A stretch of DNA of 64,000 nt, from positions 105,086 through 169,085 of the forward strand of contig DASRRI010000134.1 of assembly GCA_035695765.1 (NCBI GenBank), in the 5' to 3' direction. The notes beneath the pieces were generated by a model. That model saw nothing but the letters and a program-made list of their open reading frames with translations, searched no databases and was not told the origin of the DNA. Origin of the DNA: Dongia_A sp035695765 (GTDB lineage: Bacteria; Pseudomonadota; Alphaproteobacteria; Dongiales; Dongiaceae). This document shows, in pieces, positions 19,301 to 27,280 of this stretch (its first letter is position 1; every line of letters begins with the position of its first letter). Both the position numbers and the translations under genes were made by a program.

Positions 19301-22123
19301 GATGTCCTCGCGCCCGCCTTTGGTGCCGTAGATCACAAATGATTGTCCGGCAAGGTCGCGGCCATAGGGATCCGCCGTCGATGATCCGACAATCAGATCA
19401 TTGATGCCATCGCCGTTGAGATCGTCGGCTGAGTTCACCGATCGGCCGATCACGTCGCCAGGCGCGCCGCCGGAGATCTTGAACCCCTCTGCCTGCGTCA
19501 ATGCAGCCAGATCGATGCTGTCGAGGCCGCTTTTCTGGCCGTAGATCACATAGGCATCGCCGGCGTAGGGAGTCGGGCCGGGCGCGGAAGGCGCGCCAAC
19601 GATCAGGTCATCGATCCCATCGCCGTTGATGTCGCCGGCAGCGCTCACCGACGCGCCGCTGCGATCGCCGGGCGCCGCGCCCGCGATCTTGAATCCCTGG
19701 GACGGTGCCAGCGCATCCAGATCGATGTTCCCAAGCCCCGCCACCGCTCCGTAGATGACGTAAGACCGCCCGGCAAGGACACCGTAATCATCCGCACGGG
19801 CGATGCCGACGATCAGATCATCGATCCCATCGCCGTCGATGTCGCCGGCGGAACTCACCGACATGCTGCTCGCCGCCGTGCCGACAATCTCGAAGCCCTG
19901 TGCCGCCGTCAACGCGCCGAGGTCGATGTTGCCGGGCCCGCTGTCACTGCCAAAGATCACATGGGACCGGCCGTGATAGCCGCCCACGATCAGGTCGTCG
20001 AAGCCGTCGCCATTGATGTCACCTGCCGCGCTGACATCCCACCCGCTGTAGTCGCTGGCGGCGGCACCGGAGATCTTGAAGCCCTCGGATGCCGTCAGCG
20101 TAGCCAAGTCGACGTCGCCCGACCCGCCGCTCTTCCCGAAAATCAGATAGGATTCGCCAGCTCGGTCGCGGCCGAGCGCCTTGGCATAGGATGCTCCGAC
20201 GATCAGGTCATCGATTCCATCCCCGTTGAAGTCGCCCGCGAAGCTCACGGAGTTGCCGCTTTGATCGTAGGCCCGGGCGCCCGGAATCCTGAAGCCATGT
20301 TCCGGTGCCAGCGCGAGGAGATCGATGTTGGAGAGTCCATCGCCCGCGACATCCTCGATGGCAATGGTGATGCTCTTCTCGATGAAGGAGCCTGTGTCCT
20401 CGACTGTCGCACGCACGGTGATGCTGCGCTCGGCATTGGCCTCGTGATCGAGCGACTGGCCATCGGCCACCGTCACGACGCCCGTAACCTCGTCGATCGC
20501 GAACAGCCCGCCGGCGCTGTCGGTCAGGCTGAAGACGATGTCTCCCAACCCATCCTTCACCGCTGCCGTAATGCCAACCGACGTTCCATTCGGCGAGTTC
20601 TCGGTAACGGAATCGCCAGCGGCATCCGCGTCGACGATCGTCGCAGCAACAATCGCCGATACCGCCAGCTTGCCATCCTTGAACTGGAGGAACTCTACAT
20701 TCGCCAGATGGTCGGCGCCGTCGTCGCCATCGGAAAAGTCGATATCGACGACGTGGACGTCGTCGGCGACCTTGGAGATAACATAACCGCCCTTGACGCC
20801 GGAGAAGACGGCGGTATCCGTCCAAGTACCACCATCGATCATGTCGTTTCCGGCGCCACCAGTCAGCGTGTCGGCGCCGGTGCCGCCATTGAGGGTGTCG
20901 TCTCCGGCGTCGCCCTGCAGCCGGTCGTTGCCGTCGCCGGCGCTGATCAGGTTCTTGCCGACGTTCCCGGTGATGGTGTTGGCATTGTCGTTGCCTGTCC
21001 CCTTGATGTCGGCGCTGCCGGTCAGGGTCAGCCGCTCGATGTTGCGCAGGCCGTTGATGCTGAAACTGACCGAGCTTTGCACATCGTCGGCCCAACCGCC
21101 ATTCTTGGAATTCGGCGTGCCCTCCACCACCACGTCGCTGGTCGAGTCCACGATGTAGGTGTCGTTGCCGGTGCCGCCCTCGAGGCGATCGTTGCCCTTG
21201 CCGCCGTCCAGAACGTCGTCGCCTTCGCCGCCACGCAGACTGTCGTTCCCGCCGCTGCCCTTGAGGATGTTGTCGCCTGCATTGCCGGTGATGACGTTCG
21301 CACTGGAATTGCCGGTGCCGTCGATATCGTCCTTGCCGGTCAGAGTCAGGTTCTCGATGCGCGCATGGGACGAGAGATCGAAGGAGATGGAGGCGCGCAC
21401 CTCGTCCGCCGAGCCACCGCCGCCGGCATTGGGCTGGTCTTCCAGGATCGTGTCGCCAAGGGAGTCCACGACATAGATGTCGTTGCCCCTGCCGCCGGCC
21501 AGAAAATCGTCGCCTGTGCCGCCATCCAGCAGATCGTCGCCGCGCCCGCCGGCGAGATTGTCATCGCCCTCGCCCCCGAACATGCGGTCGTTGCCCAGGC
21601 CGCCGATCAGCGTGTCATGGCCTTCGCCGCCTCGCAGCAGGTCGTTGCCGGCGCGGCCGTTCAGCGTATCGTTGCCAGCCAGACCGTTGATGACATCATT
21701 GCCCTCATCGAACCCGCTCACCTTGTTGTCGAGGGCGTTCAGGAAAGTGACGATGCTTGGACGGAAAACCTGGGGGCCGTTCACCGCGGCGCTCCAGACA
21801 TCGATGCCGTCCGTTATTTTCGACTGGCCGGTAAACAGGAAATTTCCGGCGCCGGCGATGTTGTCGAGTTGCTCGACAGTCGTGTCCTCGAGCGTGACGG
21901 CGCCGGTGCGAGCCGGATCATCCGCGACGCTCACCACCACGCTGGTGCCGACCTGTTCCAGCAGCAGGTTAGCCGCAACTATGTCGAGCGCCAGGGTATC
22001 GAGCTCGGCCGAATCGGCCGGCGCGGCACCGGTGCCGAAGGCGCCGAAGTTCGAGATGCTGGTGTCGGTGAAGAAATCGAAGGTGAACGTCTTCGCGCCG
22101 CCGGCGCCATCCAGATCGGCCAT
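16316..22123 (-). CDS. Giant RTX protein with two seven-repeat FG-GAP propellers
   Basis: A 1935-residue protein. Order: N-terminal beta-rich domain (~1-130); RTX blocks with GGxGND repeats at ~135-235, ~280-340 and ~390-440, spaced by NDTYIVDST-type segments; a cadherin-like domain (~480-590; VTVADGQSLDHEANAER); seven FG-GAP/integrin-alpha-like repeats (~596-1076); an RTX plus beta domain (~1080-1265); a second set of seven FG-GAP repeats (~1266-1745); and a second RTX plus beta domain to the C terminus. Each FG-GAP repeat is ~60 residues and carries the calcium site DxNGDGxDD followed by LIVGA. No N-terminal signal is seen, which fits type I export. Likely a calcium-stiffened surface or released adhesin. 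No transporter genes are in the window. Confidence 0.85.
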   Translation of the reverse strand: MADLDGAGGAKTFTFDFFTDTSISNFGAFGTGAAPADSAELDTLALDIVAANLLLEQVGTSVVVSVADDPARTGAVTLEDTTVEQLDNIAGAGNFLFTGQSKITDGIDVWSAAVNGPQVFRPSIVTFLNALDNKVSGFDEGNDVINGLAGNDTLNGRAGNDLLRGGEGHDTLIGGLGNDRMFGGEGDDNLAGGRGDDLLDGGTGDDFLAGGRGNDIYVVDSLGDTILEDQPNAGGGGSADEVRASISFDLSSHARIENLTLTGKDDIDGTGNSSANVITGNAGDNILKGSGGNDSLRGGEGDDVLDGGKGNDRLEGGTGNDTYIVDSTSDVVVEGTPNSKNGGWADDVQSSVSFSINGLRNIERLTLTGSADIKGTGNDNANTITGNVGKNLISAGDGNDRLQGDAGDDTLNGGTGADTLTGGAGNDMIDGGTWTDTAVFSGVKGGYVISKVADDVHVVDIDFSDGDDGADHLANVEFLQFKDGKLAVSAIVAATIVDADAAGDSVTENSPNGTSVGITAAVKDGLGDIVFSLTDSAGGLFAIDEVTGVVTVADGQSLDHEANAERSITVRATVEDTGSFIEKSITIAIEDVAGDGLSNIDLLALAPEHGFRIPGARAYDQSGNSVSFAGDFNGDGIDDLIVGASYAKALGRDRAGESYLIFGKSGGSGDVDLATLTASEGFKISGAAASDYSGWDVSAAGDINGDGFDDLIVGGYHGRSHVIFGSDSGPGNIDLGALTAAQGFEIVGTAASSMSVSSAGDIDGDGIDDLIVGIARADDYGVLAGRSYVIYGAVAGLGNIDLDALAPSQGFKIAGAAPGDRSGASVSAAGDINGDGIDDLIVGAPSAPGPTPYAGDAYVIYGQKSGLDSIDLAALTQAEGFKISGGAPGDVIGRSVNSADDLNGDGINDLIVGSSTADPYGRDLAGQSFVIYGTKGGREDIDLATLTVAEGFKISGVAVNDRSGVSVSAAGDVNGDGVDDIIVGAPYADPSGRDYAGQSYLVYGKARGIGDIDLAALTASQGFKISGGATRDFSGTSVSAAGDINGDGFDDLIVGARRADPLGRPYAGESAVIYGGNFTKSVANLGTDGDDVLPGGSGEAFVGGLGNDVLGNPFGDGNAFHGGAGDDVILAGTGQFGDPIFVDGGGGIDTLKASEFGNSIDLIGSLRDRVQSIEILDLEGFASISLTLDSSNVTHMSGSNGSAFGPNTILVKGDGVPEGDVVTLADSGWAVDGEVTDPFGQKGTYTRWINGEATALIETEVTVLAIGDIDLADLSPAQGFTITGVASGDHAGTAVSMVGDVNDDGIDDFIVGASGADPASGLDAGQSYVTFGKAGGLSDIDLASLTASQGFKISGGAAGDAAGNSVSDAGDVNGDGIADLIVGAVGADPLGRPGAGETYVIYGKIGGPGDIDLATLTPAQGFAIAGVTDYSHSANTVRSAGDVNGDGIDDIILSAPSSLYQNGTAEAEAYVIYGKIGGLGDIDLRTLTSAQGFRLVNDSTTHFVSGVGDLNGDGFDDVAVGAGAGSPGYGYVIYGRAGIPAVVDLRSLSDADGFEIAPFDMFTESFGLVVSDAGDINGDGFQDLAVADAEQGPYSGRTAVIYGKAGGPGDIDLSALTLDQGFSIFGVGPYDASGRSISSAGDVNGDGIDDLLIGAPDADPGGREDAGEAYLIFGKAGGLGDIKLATLTTDVGLKISGAGEDDATGISVRAAGDINGDGYADIVIGAPQFGPATPGNGKAYVIYGDDLTGAVTHLGTDGDDALVGSAEDDSFVGGLGNDTLTGGGGADSFHAGAGDDAIHVSDGSFRRVDGGNGADTMHLDFGGLVDLGNIDGNAATADQTKIQNIETIVTDNGSANQITVHLADVLHIDADYHDVGGAASLDNALKIDGDTNDTLLLDPADGWSAPDTATLSGYAIYAAGNVKIAVDQDIAVAVA

Positions 22124-22495
22124 GGTGCACCCATCCCGAGAGACCCATTGGGACGGCCCAATGGTGACTTAGTAGCCAATGCCTCAGAGCGAACCCGCGC
22201 AGCCACCAGCCCTTCGCAATGTCCTGCCGGTGGACAGCGCAGCGACGGCAATCGAGCAAATGGATCGCCACCCTAACCTACAGGTGAATTTCCCATGACG
22301 CCGGTTTGCGAACCACAAACAAAGTGATGATATCGACCGCGACGAAGCCGCATCGGACTAACTCAATGTTTGCGTCGTGACAGAATCGCTGACGGTCTAG
22401 CAGTGGCGGAATGCGGCCGATGACTACGGTCGACAATGCCGTCCGGCAATGGACTTGTGCGGCACCATGGCGACGACAGGATCCTCTCGCCCAAC
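22124..22495. other. 372-nt gap upstream of the giant RTX gene
   Basis: No reading frame here looks like a real protein, and no tRNA or known riboswitch is visible. It must hold the promoter of the giant RTX gene (reading left) and the 3-prime end of the Ntn-hydrolase transcript. A short GGTTTGCGAACC palindrome near 22302-22313 is the only local structure I see, and it has no T tract. Confidence 0.4.
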
Positions 22496-23467
22496 CTACG
22501 AATAATTGACCAGCCGTTCGCCCGGCTCGAACGACGCGATCGACTGGCGCCAGGACGAACGCGGCCATCGCAGTTGCACGGAGGAATCCGCTGGCCGGTA
22601 GCAGGCGGTGTAGAGCGTGCCCCAATCGCCCTTTTTCACCGGCCGATAGATCGGCGGATGAAGGAAGCGGTCGCTCAAATGCTCCATCGTCTCGTCGGGA
22701 TTGCCGATGACATTCTCCAGCAGCGCTTCGCGGCGCACGGTATCGACGATGCGGTCATCGTCCGGCCAGATGGTGGAATCCTGGCGGTTGGCGGAATAGG
22801 GCTCGCGCCGCACCTCCGGATCGCGGTCGGGCGAGATGAAGACGGTGCGCCAGTCGCCCCTGCGATCGATGATGGCAAGATTGTAGGGCAGGTGGACAGG
22901 CACGCGCTCGAGCACTTTCAGAGCCTCCTTGGCGTGGCGGCAGGTCTCGAGGATGTAGCGCAGCACGATCGCGATCCCGAAACCCGCGCCCTTGCTCCGT
23001 CGTCCGCCGAAGGCGAGCGAGACGCCGAGCCCCTCTGCATTGATGCCGTCGAGCACGCCCCACAGGCAATCGCTCATGCTGAGCGTTGTCATCGCCGTGA
23101 ACTGCCCATGCAGCAATACGGCATCGCATAAGGCTGGCGGATAGTCGTAATTGCGGATGAGCGCCGGCCGATCGCGCGTCCAGAGAGCTTGGGTGCAGCC
23201 GCTGACAAAGGGCGGCGGCTGCCACAACGTCAGGAACCGCGCGACCAGATCGCTGCCGCCAAAGCGCTCCGCCAGGCGCTCCCAGGCCGGCACCAGTTCC
23301 GGCATATGATGCTTGAGACTGCGCGCACAGGCTAGATACGTGGGCCGCGCGCTATCGCCTTCATGCAGATACCAGCGCAGGTAACTGGGCCAGCGCGCTT
23401 CGAACAGGGGCGCCAGGCTCGATCCCGATCCGTCATCCCTGACGGCACGGAACGTGAGCCCATTCAT
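22496..23467 (-). CDS. C45/choloylglycine-hydrolase-like Ntn-hydrolase
   Basis: A 323-residue protein resembling the peptidase C45 / acyl-CoA:6-aminopenicillanic-acid acyltransferase group. The motif SGCTQALWTRDRPALIRNYD near residues 90-110 contains the expected nucleophile Cys and the downstream RNYD arginine/aspartate typical of Ntn hydrolases that self-cleave before Cys. Later YNLAIIDRRG and NRQDS are compatible with the fold. The substrate is unknown; family members hydrolyse or exchange amide-linked acyl groups. It follows the nitrilase gene by 24 nt on the same strand, so the two amide-acting enzymes are likely co-expressed. Cytoplasmic by sequence. Confidence 0.7.
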   Translation of the reverse strand: MNGLTFRAVRDDGSGSSLAPLFEARWPSYLRWYLHEGDSARPTYLACARSLKHHMPELVPAWERLAERFGGSDLVARFLTLWQPPPFVSGCTQALWTRDRPALIRNYDYPPALCDAVLLHGQFTAMTTLSMSDCLWGVLDGINAEGLGVSLAFGGRRSKGAGFGIAIVLRYILETCRHAKEALKVLERVPVHLPYNLAIIDRRGDWRTVFISPDRDPEVRREPYSANRQDSTIWPDDDRIVDTVRREALLENVIGNPDETMEHLSDRFLHPPIYRPVKKGDWGTLYTACYRPADSSVQLRWPRSSWRQSIASFEPGERLVNYS

Positions 23468-23491
23468 CGCGTCCCGATCACGTCAGGCGCC

Positions 23492-24496
23492 TCATTTGCT
23501 GAGGAACGCGTCCGGCGCCGGCGGCTCGCCCGCCGCTGCGTTCTCGCGCAGGAACATGCGGCCAAGCTGCTCCCTGGGGTCAGCGGCGCCCACATTGCCC
23601 GGCTGCACCGGTATCGCTTGATCCGGCGCGGCCGGATTCTCGCGCGTGCGATGGCGGCCGGGGCGGACCAGCGCGCCGAGCGAATCCAGGTAGGCGCGGT
23701 CGAACTTGCGGTCATAGACCGGGAACTCGATCTGGCGGTCACGGAAGCTTTTCATCGGCTGGCCGAGGTGGCGCATGCCGCGCTGGCGCTGGTGGCGCAC
23801 CTGATCGAGGTCGATCTCGATCGGGATGAATTCTTCATTGGTCGAGGATTGATGGATCACGCGGCCCGACGGGTCAAACACTGCCGATTGCCCGTTGCCG
23901 CCGGCAGCGAGACCATTGATGTCGAAGATGTAGCACTGGAACATCGCAGCCGATGCCTTGGCGACGGCAAGGTCGACGTCGCGGTCGATCGTATGCGTCA
24001 TCACCGGGTGCAGGATGACTTCCGCGCCCATCGACGTCACGGTGCGCATCGTTTCGGGGAACCAGATGTCATAGCAATTGAGCAGGCCGAAGCGGCCGAC
24101 CTCCGGCACGTCGAACACACAGAACTGATCGCCCGCAGTCACGCCTTCCTCGAACGGCGTGAAGGGGAACATCTTGGAATAGCGCGCGACGACCTCGCCC
24201 TTCGGGTTGATGACCGGTGAGGTGTTATAGATCGCGCCGTCGCGGTTCTCGTTGAGCGAGCCGGGCACGAACCAGATGCCATGCTCGCGGGCCATCTCCT
24301 GGAACTCTTCCTCCGCCGGTCCCGGTAGGCGCTGCGCGTAATGCAGGGAGGAGCCGAACGGCGCCAGTTCGGAGAGCAGCACCATCTCCACCCACGGATA
24401 ATAGTGCATCAGCAGCTTCAGGCGCTGGCGGATGCCGCCGATGTTTCGCTCGGGCAGGACATGCATCTGGATTCCTGCGATGGCGAAGGGGGTCAT
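23492..24496 (-). CDS. Nitrilase-superfamily C-N hydrolase
   Basis: A 334-residue carbon-nitrogen hydrolase. The Glu-Lys-Cys triad can be read: Glu in LLSELAPFG (~49), Lys in VARYSKMFPFTPFEEG (~110) and the nucleophile Cys in FGLLNCYDIWFPE (~145). Family members hydrolyse nitriles or amides to acids; sequence alone does not give the substrate. I chose the ATG at 24496 (GGAG upstream, giving the usual start FAIAGIQMHVLPE) rather than a longer frame that begins 27 codons earlier and reads poorly. It heads an apparent operon with the C45-type gene. It diverges from the candidate RNA at 24.6 kb. Confidence 0.82.
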   Translation of the reverse strand: MTPFAIAGIQMHVLPERNIGGIRQRLKLLMHYYPWVEMVLLSELAPFGSSLHYAQRLPGPAEEEFQEMAREHGIWFVPGSLNENRDGAIYNTSPVINPKGEVVARYSKMFPFTPFEEGVTAGDQFCVFDVPEVGRFGLLNCYDIWFPETMRTVTSMGAEVILHPVMTHTIDRDVDLAVAKASAAMFQCYIFDINGLAAGGNGQSAVFDPSGRVIHQSSTNEEFIPIEIDLDQVRHQRQRGMRHLGQPMKSFRDRQIEFPVYDRKFDRAYLDSLGALVRPGRHRTRENPAAPDQAIPVQPGNVGAADPREQLGRMFLRENAAAGEPPAPDAFLSK

Positions 24497-24639
24497 GCAA
24501 AACTCCGACTCGGTTTCGGTTCTTAGCGATAGCAGACCCGATATATGGGGTGCTGACAACGCCGGCGCTGGCGGCACCCTGCCGCAGTGGAGTTAAGATA
24601 CTGTTGAAGCAAGGAAAATGGGAATAACCTAATCCCTGG

Positions 24640-24899
24640 AAGGACTTCGGCAGAGACTCTGTTCCCAGCAAACGGCTAAGAGCACGGCCAATAAGGCGGG
24701 CGGAGGTTCAGGCGGCATTCATGCCCGCACCCGCATAGTGCAGCCGTTGGGGACCAAATAACTCGAGAGAGCCCGACCGACGGACAAGCAGCTGTGCGTT
24801 GAAAAGCAGGCACCCACAAAGGCGCGAAGGGCTAACCCCCGAGGGCCTGAAACGCCGATTAATCCCCTCCCTTCTCGCGAAGGGAGGGGCTTTTCTTTT
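24640..24899 (+). ncRNA. Candidate structured non-coding RNA
   Basis: No credible protein frame exists between the nitrilase and the glycosyltransferase, yet the plus strand folds strongly and ends in an intrinsic terminator. GTTCCC (24661-24666) and AACGGCT (24671-24677) pair with the contiguous AGCCGTT-GGGGAC (24742-24754), a 13-bp rod with a 4-nt bulge. Inside it, GCGGGC (24696-24701) pairs with GCCCGC (24723-24728). A possible promoter is TTGAAG (24604-24609) with an A/T-rich -10 near 24628-24633, so the 5-prime end is approximate. The long-rod shape recalls 6S RNA, but I cannot match conserved 6S sequence. A long 5-prime leader of the downstream gene is less likely because of the terminator. 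Confidence 0.5.
24864..24899 (+). terminator. Strong intrinsic terminator of the candidate RNA
   Basis: A perfect 11-bp stem CCCCTCCCTTC / GAAGGGAGGGG (24864-24874 with 24879-24889) closes a TCGC tetraloop and is followed by CTTTTCTTTT. It reads rightward and isolates the upstream transcript from the glycosyltransferase gene. Confidence 0.9.
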
Positions 24900-24957
24900 G
24901 CGCCGCGATAGCCATTAGGCCATAAACCTAGGGGGCTGTAGCCAGAGATAGGTGACG

Positions 24958-26112
24958 ATGAAATTCTGGGGGGCGATTCGGTCGCGGCGCCTGCGCGTGC
25001 TCATCACGAATTTCGCGATGACAAGCCCCGGCGGGACACAATCCGTTACTCGGGATCTTGCCAGGAAGCTGATGGCGAGCGGCCACAGCGTCGTCGTCTA
25101 TAGTCCGCTGGTCGGCGCGATGGGCGAGGAATTGCGCCAGATCGGCATTACAGTGGTTGATGATCTGTGTGCCGTGACCGAGGCACCGGACATCATTCAT
25201 GGCCATCACTCCATCCCGACGGCCGAGGCAATCATCCGCTTTCCAAATGTGCCGGCGATCAGCGTCTGTCATGCTTGGCTTGCTGGTGTCGAAGCGCCTG
25301 TCGTGCTGCCGCAAGTGCAGTACTACGTGGGAGTGGATGAGGCTTGCGTCGATCGCATTCGCCAGACTGCGGGAATCGATCCGGAACGCGTCAGGCTGAT
25401 CCCCAATGGTGTGGTGCTCGACCGAATACAGAAGCGAAATCGATCGCTTCCGGATAGGCCGCAGCGAGCAGTCGCTTTTGGCAAGGCCGCCAAATTGGCG
25501 CCGATGCTGGCGAAAGTCTGCACGGACTTGGGAATGGATATACAGATCATCGGCGGGTCGCCCGAACAGCTGACCTCAACTCCTGAGACCATTCTTGTCA
25601 ATTCGGATCTTGTGTTTGCTAGCGCGCGCGCCGCGCTGGAATCCATTTGCGCGGGTTGCGCTGTCGTCGTCTGTGATGCTCGGGGCGTGGCGGGGATGGC
25701 AACCGAGGAAAATTTCGACCGGTGGAGAACGAGAAACTTCGGCCTAAGGACGCTGACTCTACCGCCGACAGCAAAGACAATTCGCGCCGAGATTGAGCGT
25801 TATGATGCGGTCGCCGCCACTGCGCTGGCGACAAGAGCCCGAAGGGAAACTGACTTTGAACTTGGATTCACCCGCTATCTGAAATTCTATCGCCGCGCGA
25901 TCAAACGACTGGCCAAACGTCCCGTTAGCATTGAGCAGCATGCCATTGCAGTTTCAGCCTTCCTGCGCAATGTCCTCCCGCGAAGCCTGTCTCCTGAGCT
26001 GTCGATGGAAGCCGTTGGCCGCGACACGGTGGGCAAATTGCTGAGCCTCATGGACGAGAATTTATATCTGAAGAATAGTCTCGCCGCCGCACAGTTGGAT
26101 TCGGACACATGA
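24958..26112 (+). CDS. Family 4-type glycosyltransferase
   Basis: A 384-residue GT-B protein. The N-terminal domain opens LRVLITNFAMTSPGGTQ, with the GG turn of sugar-nucleotide transferases, and contains IIHGHHSIP. The second domain has RVRLIPNGVVLDRI (~150) and an ASARAALESICAGCAVVV acceptor/donor loop (~215), where family 4 enzymes carry E-x7-E. Donor and acceptor are unknown. It is the first gene of a four-gene plus-strand cluster for sugar modification, 10 nt before the aminotransferase. The ATG at 24958 follows AGGTGA closely; a GTG at 24952 is the alternative. Its wording and codons look slightly less GC-biased than neighbours, which may hint at transfer. Confidence 0.75.
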   Translation: MKFWGAIRSRRLRVLITNFAMTSPGGTQSVTRDLARKLMASGHSVVVYSPLVGAMGEELRQIGITVVDDLCAVTEAPDIIHGHHSIPTAEAIIRFPNVPAISVCHAWLAGVEAPVVLPQVQYYVGVDEACVDRIRQTAGIDPERVRLIPNGVVLDRIQKRNRSLPDRPQRAVAFGKAAKLAPMLAKVCTDLGMDIQIIGGSPEQLTSTPETILVNSDLVFASARAALESICAGCAVVVCDARGVAGMATEENFDRWRTRNFGLRTLTLPPTAKTIRAEIERYDAVAATALATRARRETDFELGFTRYLKFYRRAIKRLAKRPVSIEQHAIAVSAFLRNVLPRSLSPELSMEAVGRDTVGKLLSLMDENLYLKNSLAAAQLDSDT

Positions 26113-26122
26113 GAGGACTGTA

Positions 26123-27280
26123 ATGGCCCGCCGGCTTCCATATCGCTCTGAGGATCAAAACGTCGCTTGCGTAACTGCCACCGAAGCCATCCAGATGGCG
26201 AGCTGCCGACTTTCTGATGCGGAAATCGACGCGGCTACGGCCGTCCTCGAATCTGGCCAGCTGGTACAAAGTGAGCTGACAGCCCGCTTCGAACAAGTGT
26301 TCGCGGCACGTATGGGTACCAGGCACTCCGTTGCCTGCTCCTCCGGCACTGCCGCGCTGCACCTGGTCTACGACTTGCTGCTCGAACCAGGCAGCGAGGT
26401 GCTGGTGCCCGCCATGACCTTCCTGTCCACGGCATCCATGATTCTGGCGGCTGGATGCACGGCCGTGTTCTGCGATGTCGATCCCGACACCTGGTTGATC
26501 GACCTCAATGATGCGGCCCGCAAGGTGACGCCGCGGACGCGCGCCATCGTACCAGTGCATCTGTTCGGAAATCCCTGCGACGCCGGCGCGATCGAAAGCT
26601 TCGCAGCATCGTGCGGACTGATGATCATCGGTGATGCCGCCCAAGCCCATGGGGCGGCTCATTGCGGACGCAGCGTGGCGACGCTTGGCGTTGCGACGAT
26701 CTATTCGCTGTATGCCACGAAGAACCTATTTGTCGGTGAAGGGGGAATGATCTGCACCGACGATGCCGGACTCGCCAATGAGCTGCGGTGTCGACGATCG
26801 CATGGTTTGGGAGCGGACGGGCTGGTGCGCAGCCTGGGTTTCAACTACCGGCTGACCGAAATCCAGGCCGCCATCGGTTTGGCGCAGCTCGGGCGATTCG
26901 ATGAAATGTGCCAGCGGCGCCGGCGCAATGCGGAGATCCTGCGCAATGGTCTCAAGGAAACGCCGGGCCTGCGCTTCCAGCGCGTGATGCCGCAGGCGCA
27001 ACACGCCTTTCATCATTTCTGCGTCGCCGTGGATTCTGGAGAATTCGGCATGGATCGCGATGGGCTTGCCGCCGCGCTCAATGAACGCGGCATCGCCACG
27101 GCGGTCTATTACCGCATCCCGCCGCATCGTCAGCCACTATTCGCGGATTGCGTGGACGTAGCGCCGCGAACCGACGATCTCTCCGCCTGCTCGTTGGCGC
27201 TGCCCGTTCACCATGATCTGACCGACGCTGATCTCGGCTGCATCGTGACCGCGGTGCGTCATGCGCAGAGATGCGCATGA
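26123..27280 (+). CDS. DegT/DnrJ/EryC1-family sugar aminotransferase
   Basis: A 385-residue PLP enzyme. VACSSGTAALHLVYDLLL (~70) binds the cofactor phosphate, GDAAQAHGA (~170) gives the PLP Asp, and SLYATKNLFVGEGG (~193) gives the Schiff-base Lys; FNYRLTEIQAAIG is the family signature near 235. Such enzymes add an amino group to keto-sugars linked to nucleotides. With a Gfo/Idh dehydrogenase overlapping its end, the pair resembles WlbA-WlbC or GnnA-GnnB, which make 3-amino-3-deoxy sugars from UDP-GlcNAc or its uronate. Its stop overlaps the next start as ATGA. Confidence 0.85.
   Translation: MARRLPYRSEDQNVACVTATEAIQMASCRLSDAEIDAATAVLESGQLVQSELTARFEQVFAARMGTRHSVACSSGTAALHLVYDLLLEPGSEVLVPAMTFLSTASMILAAGCTAVFCDVDPDTWLIDLNDAARKVTPRTRAIVPVHLFGNPCDAGAIESFAASCGLMIIGDAAQAHGAAHCGRSVATLGVATIYSLYATKNLFVGEGGMICTDDAGLANELRCRRSHGLGADGLVRSLGFNYRLTEIQAAIGLAQLGRFDEMCQRRRRNAEILRNGLKETPGLRFQRVMPQAQHAFHHFCVAVDSGEFGMDRDGLAAALNERGIATAVYYRIPPHRQPLFADCVDVAPRTDDLSACSLALPVHHDLTDADLGCIVTAVRHAQRCA

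Noticed and set aside
16889..20336. Regularly spaced ~180-nt DNA repeats resembling a large direct-repeat array
   Set aside because: They encode FG-GAP blades in one frame and diverge at third positions; spacing far exceeds a CRISPR unit.
19961..22276. 771-codon plus-strand open frame
   Set aside because: Antisense of the repetitive RTX/FG-GAP coding sequence; its repeats mirror the opposite strand.
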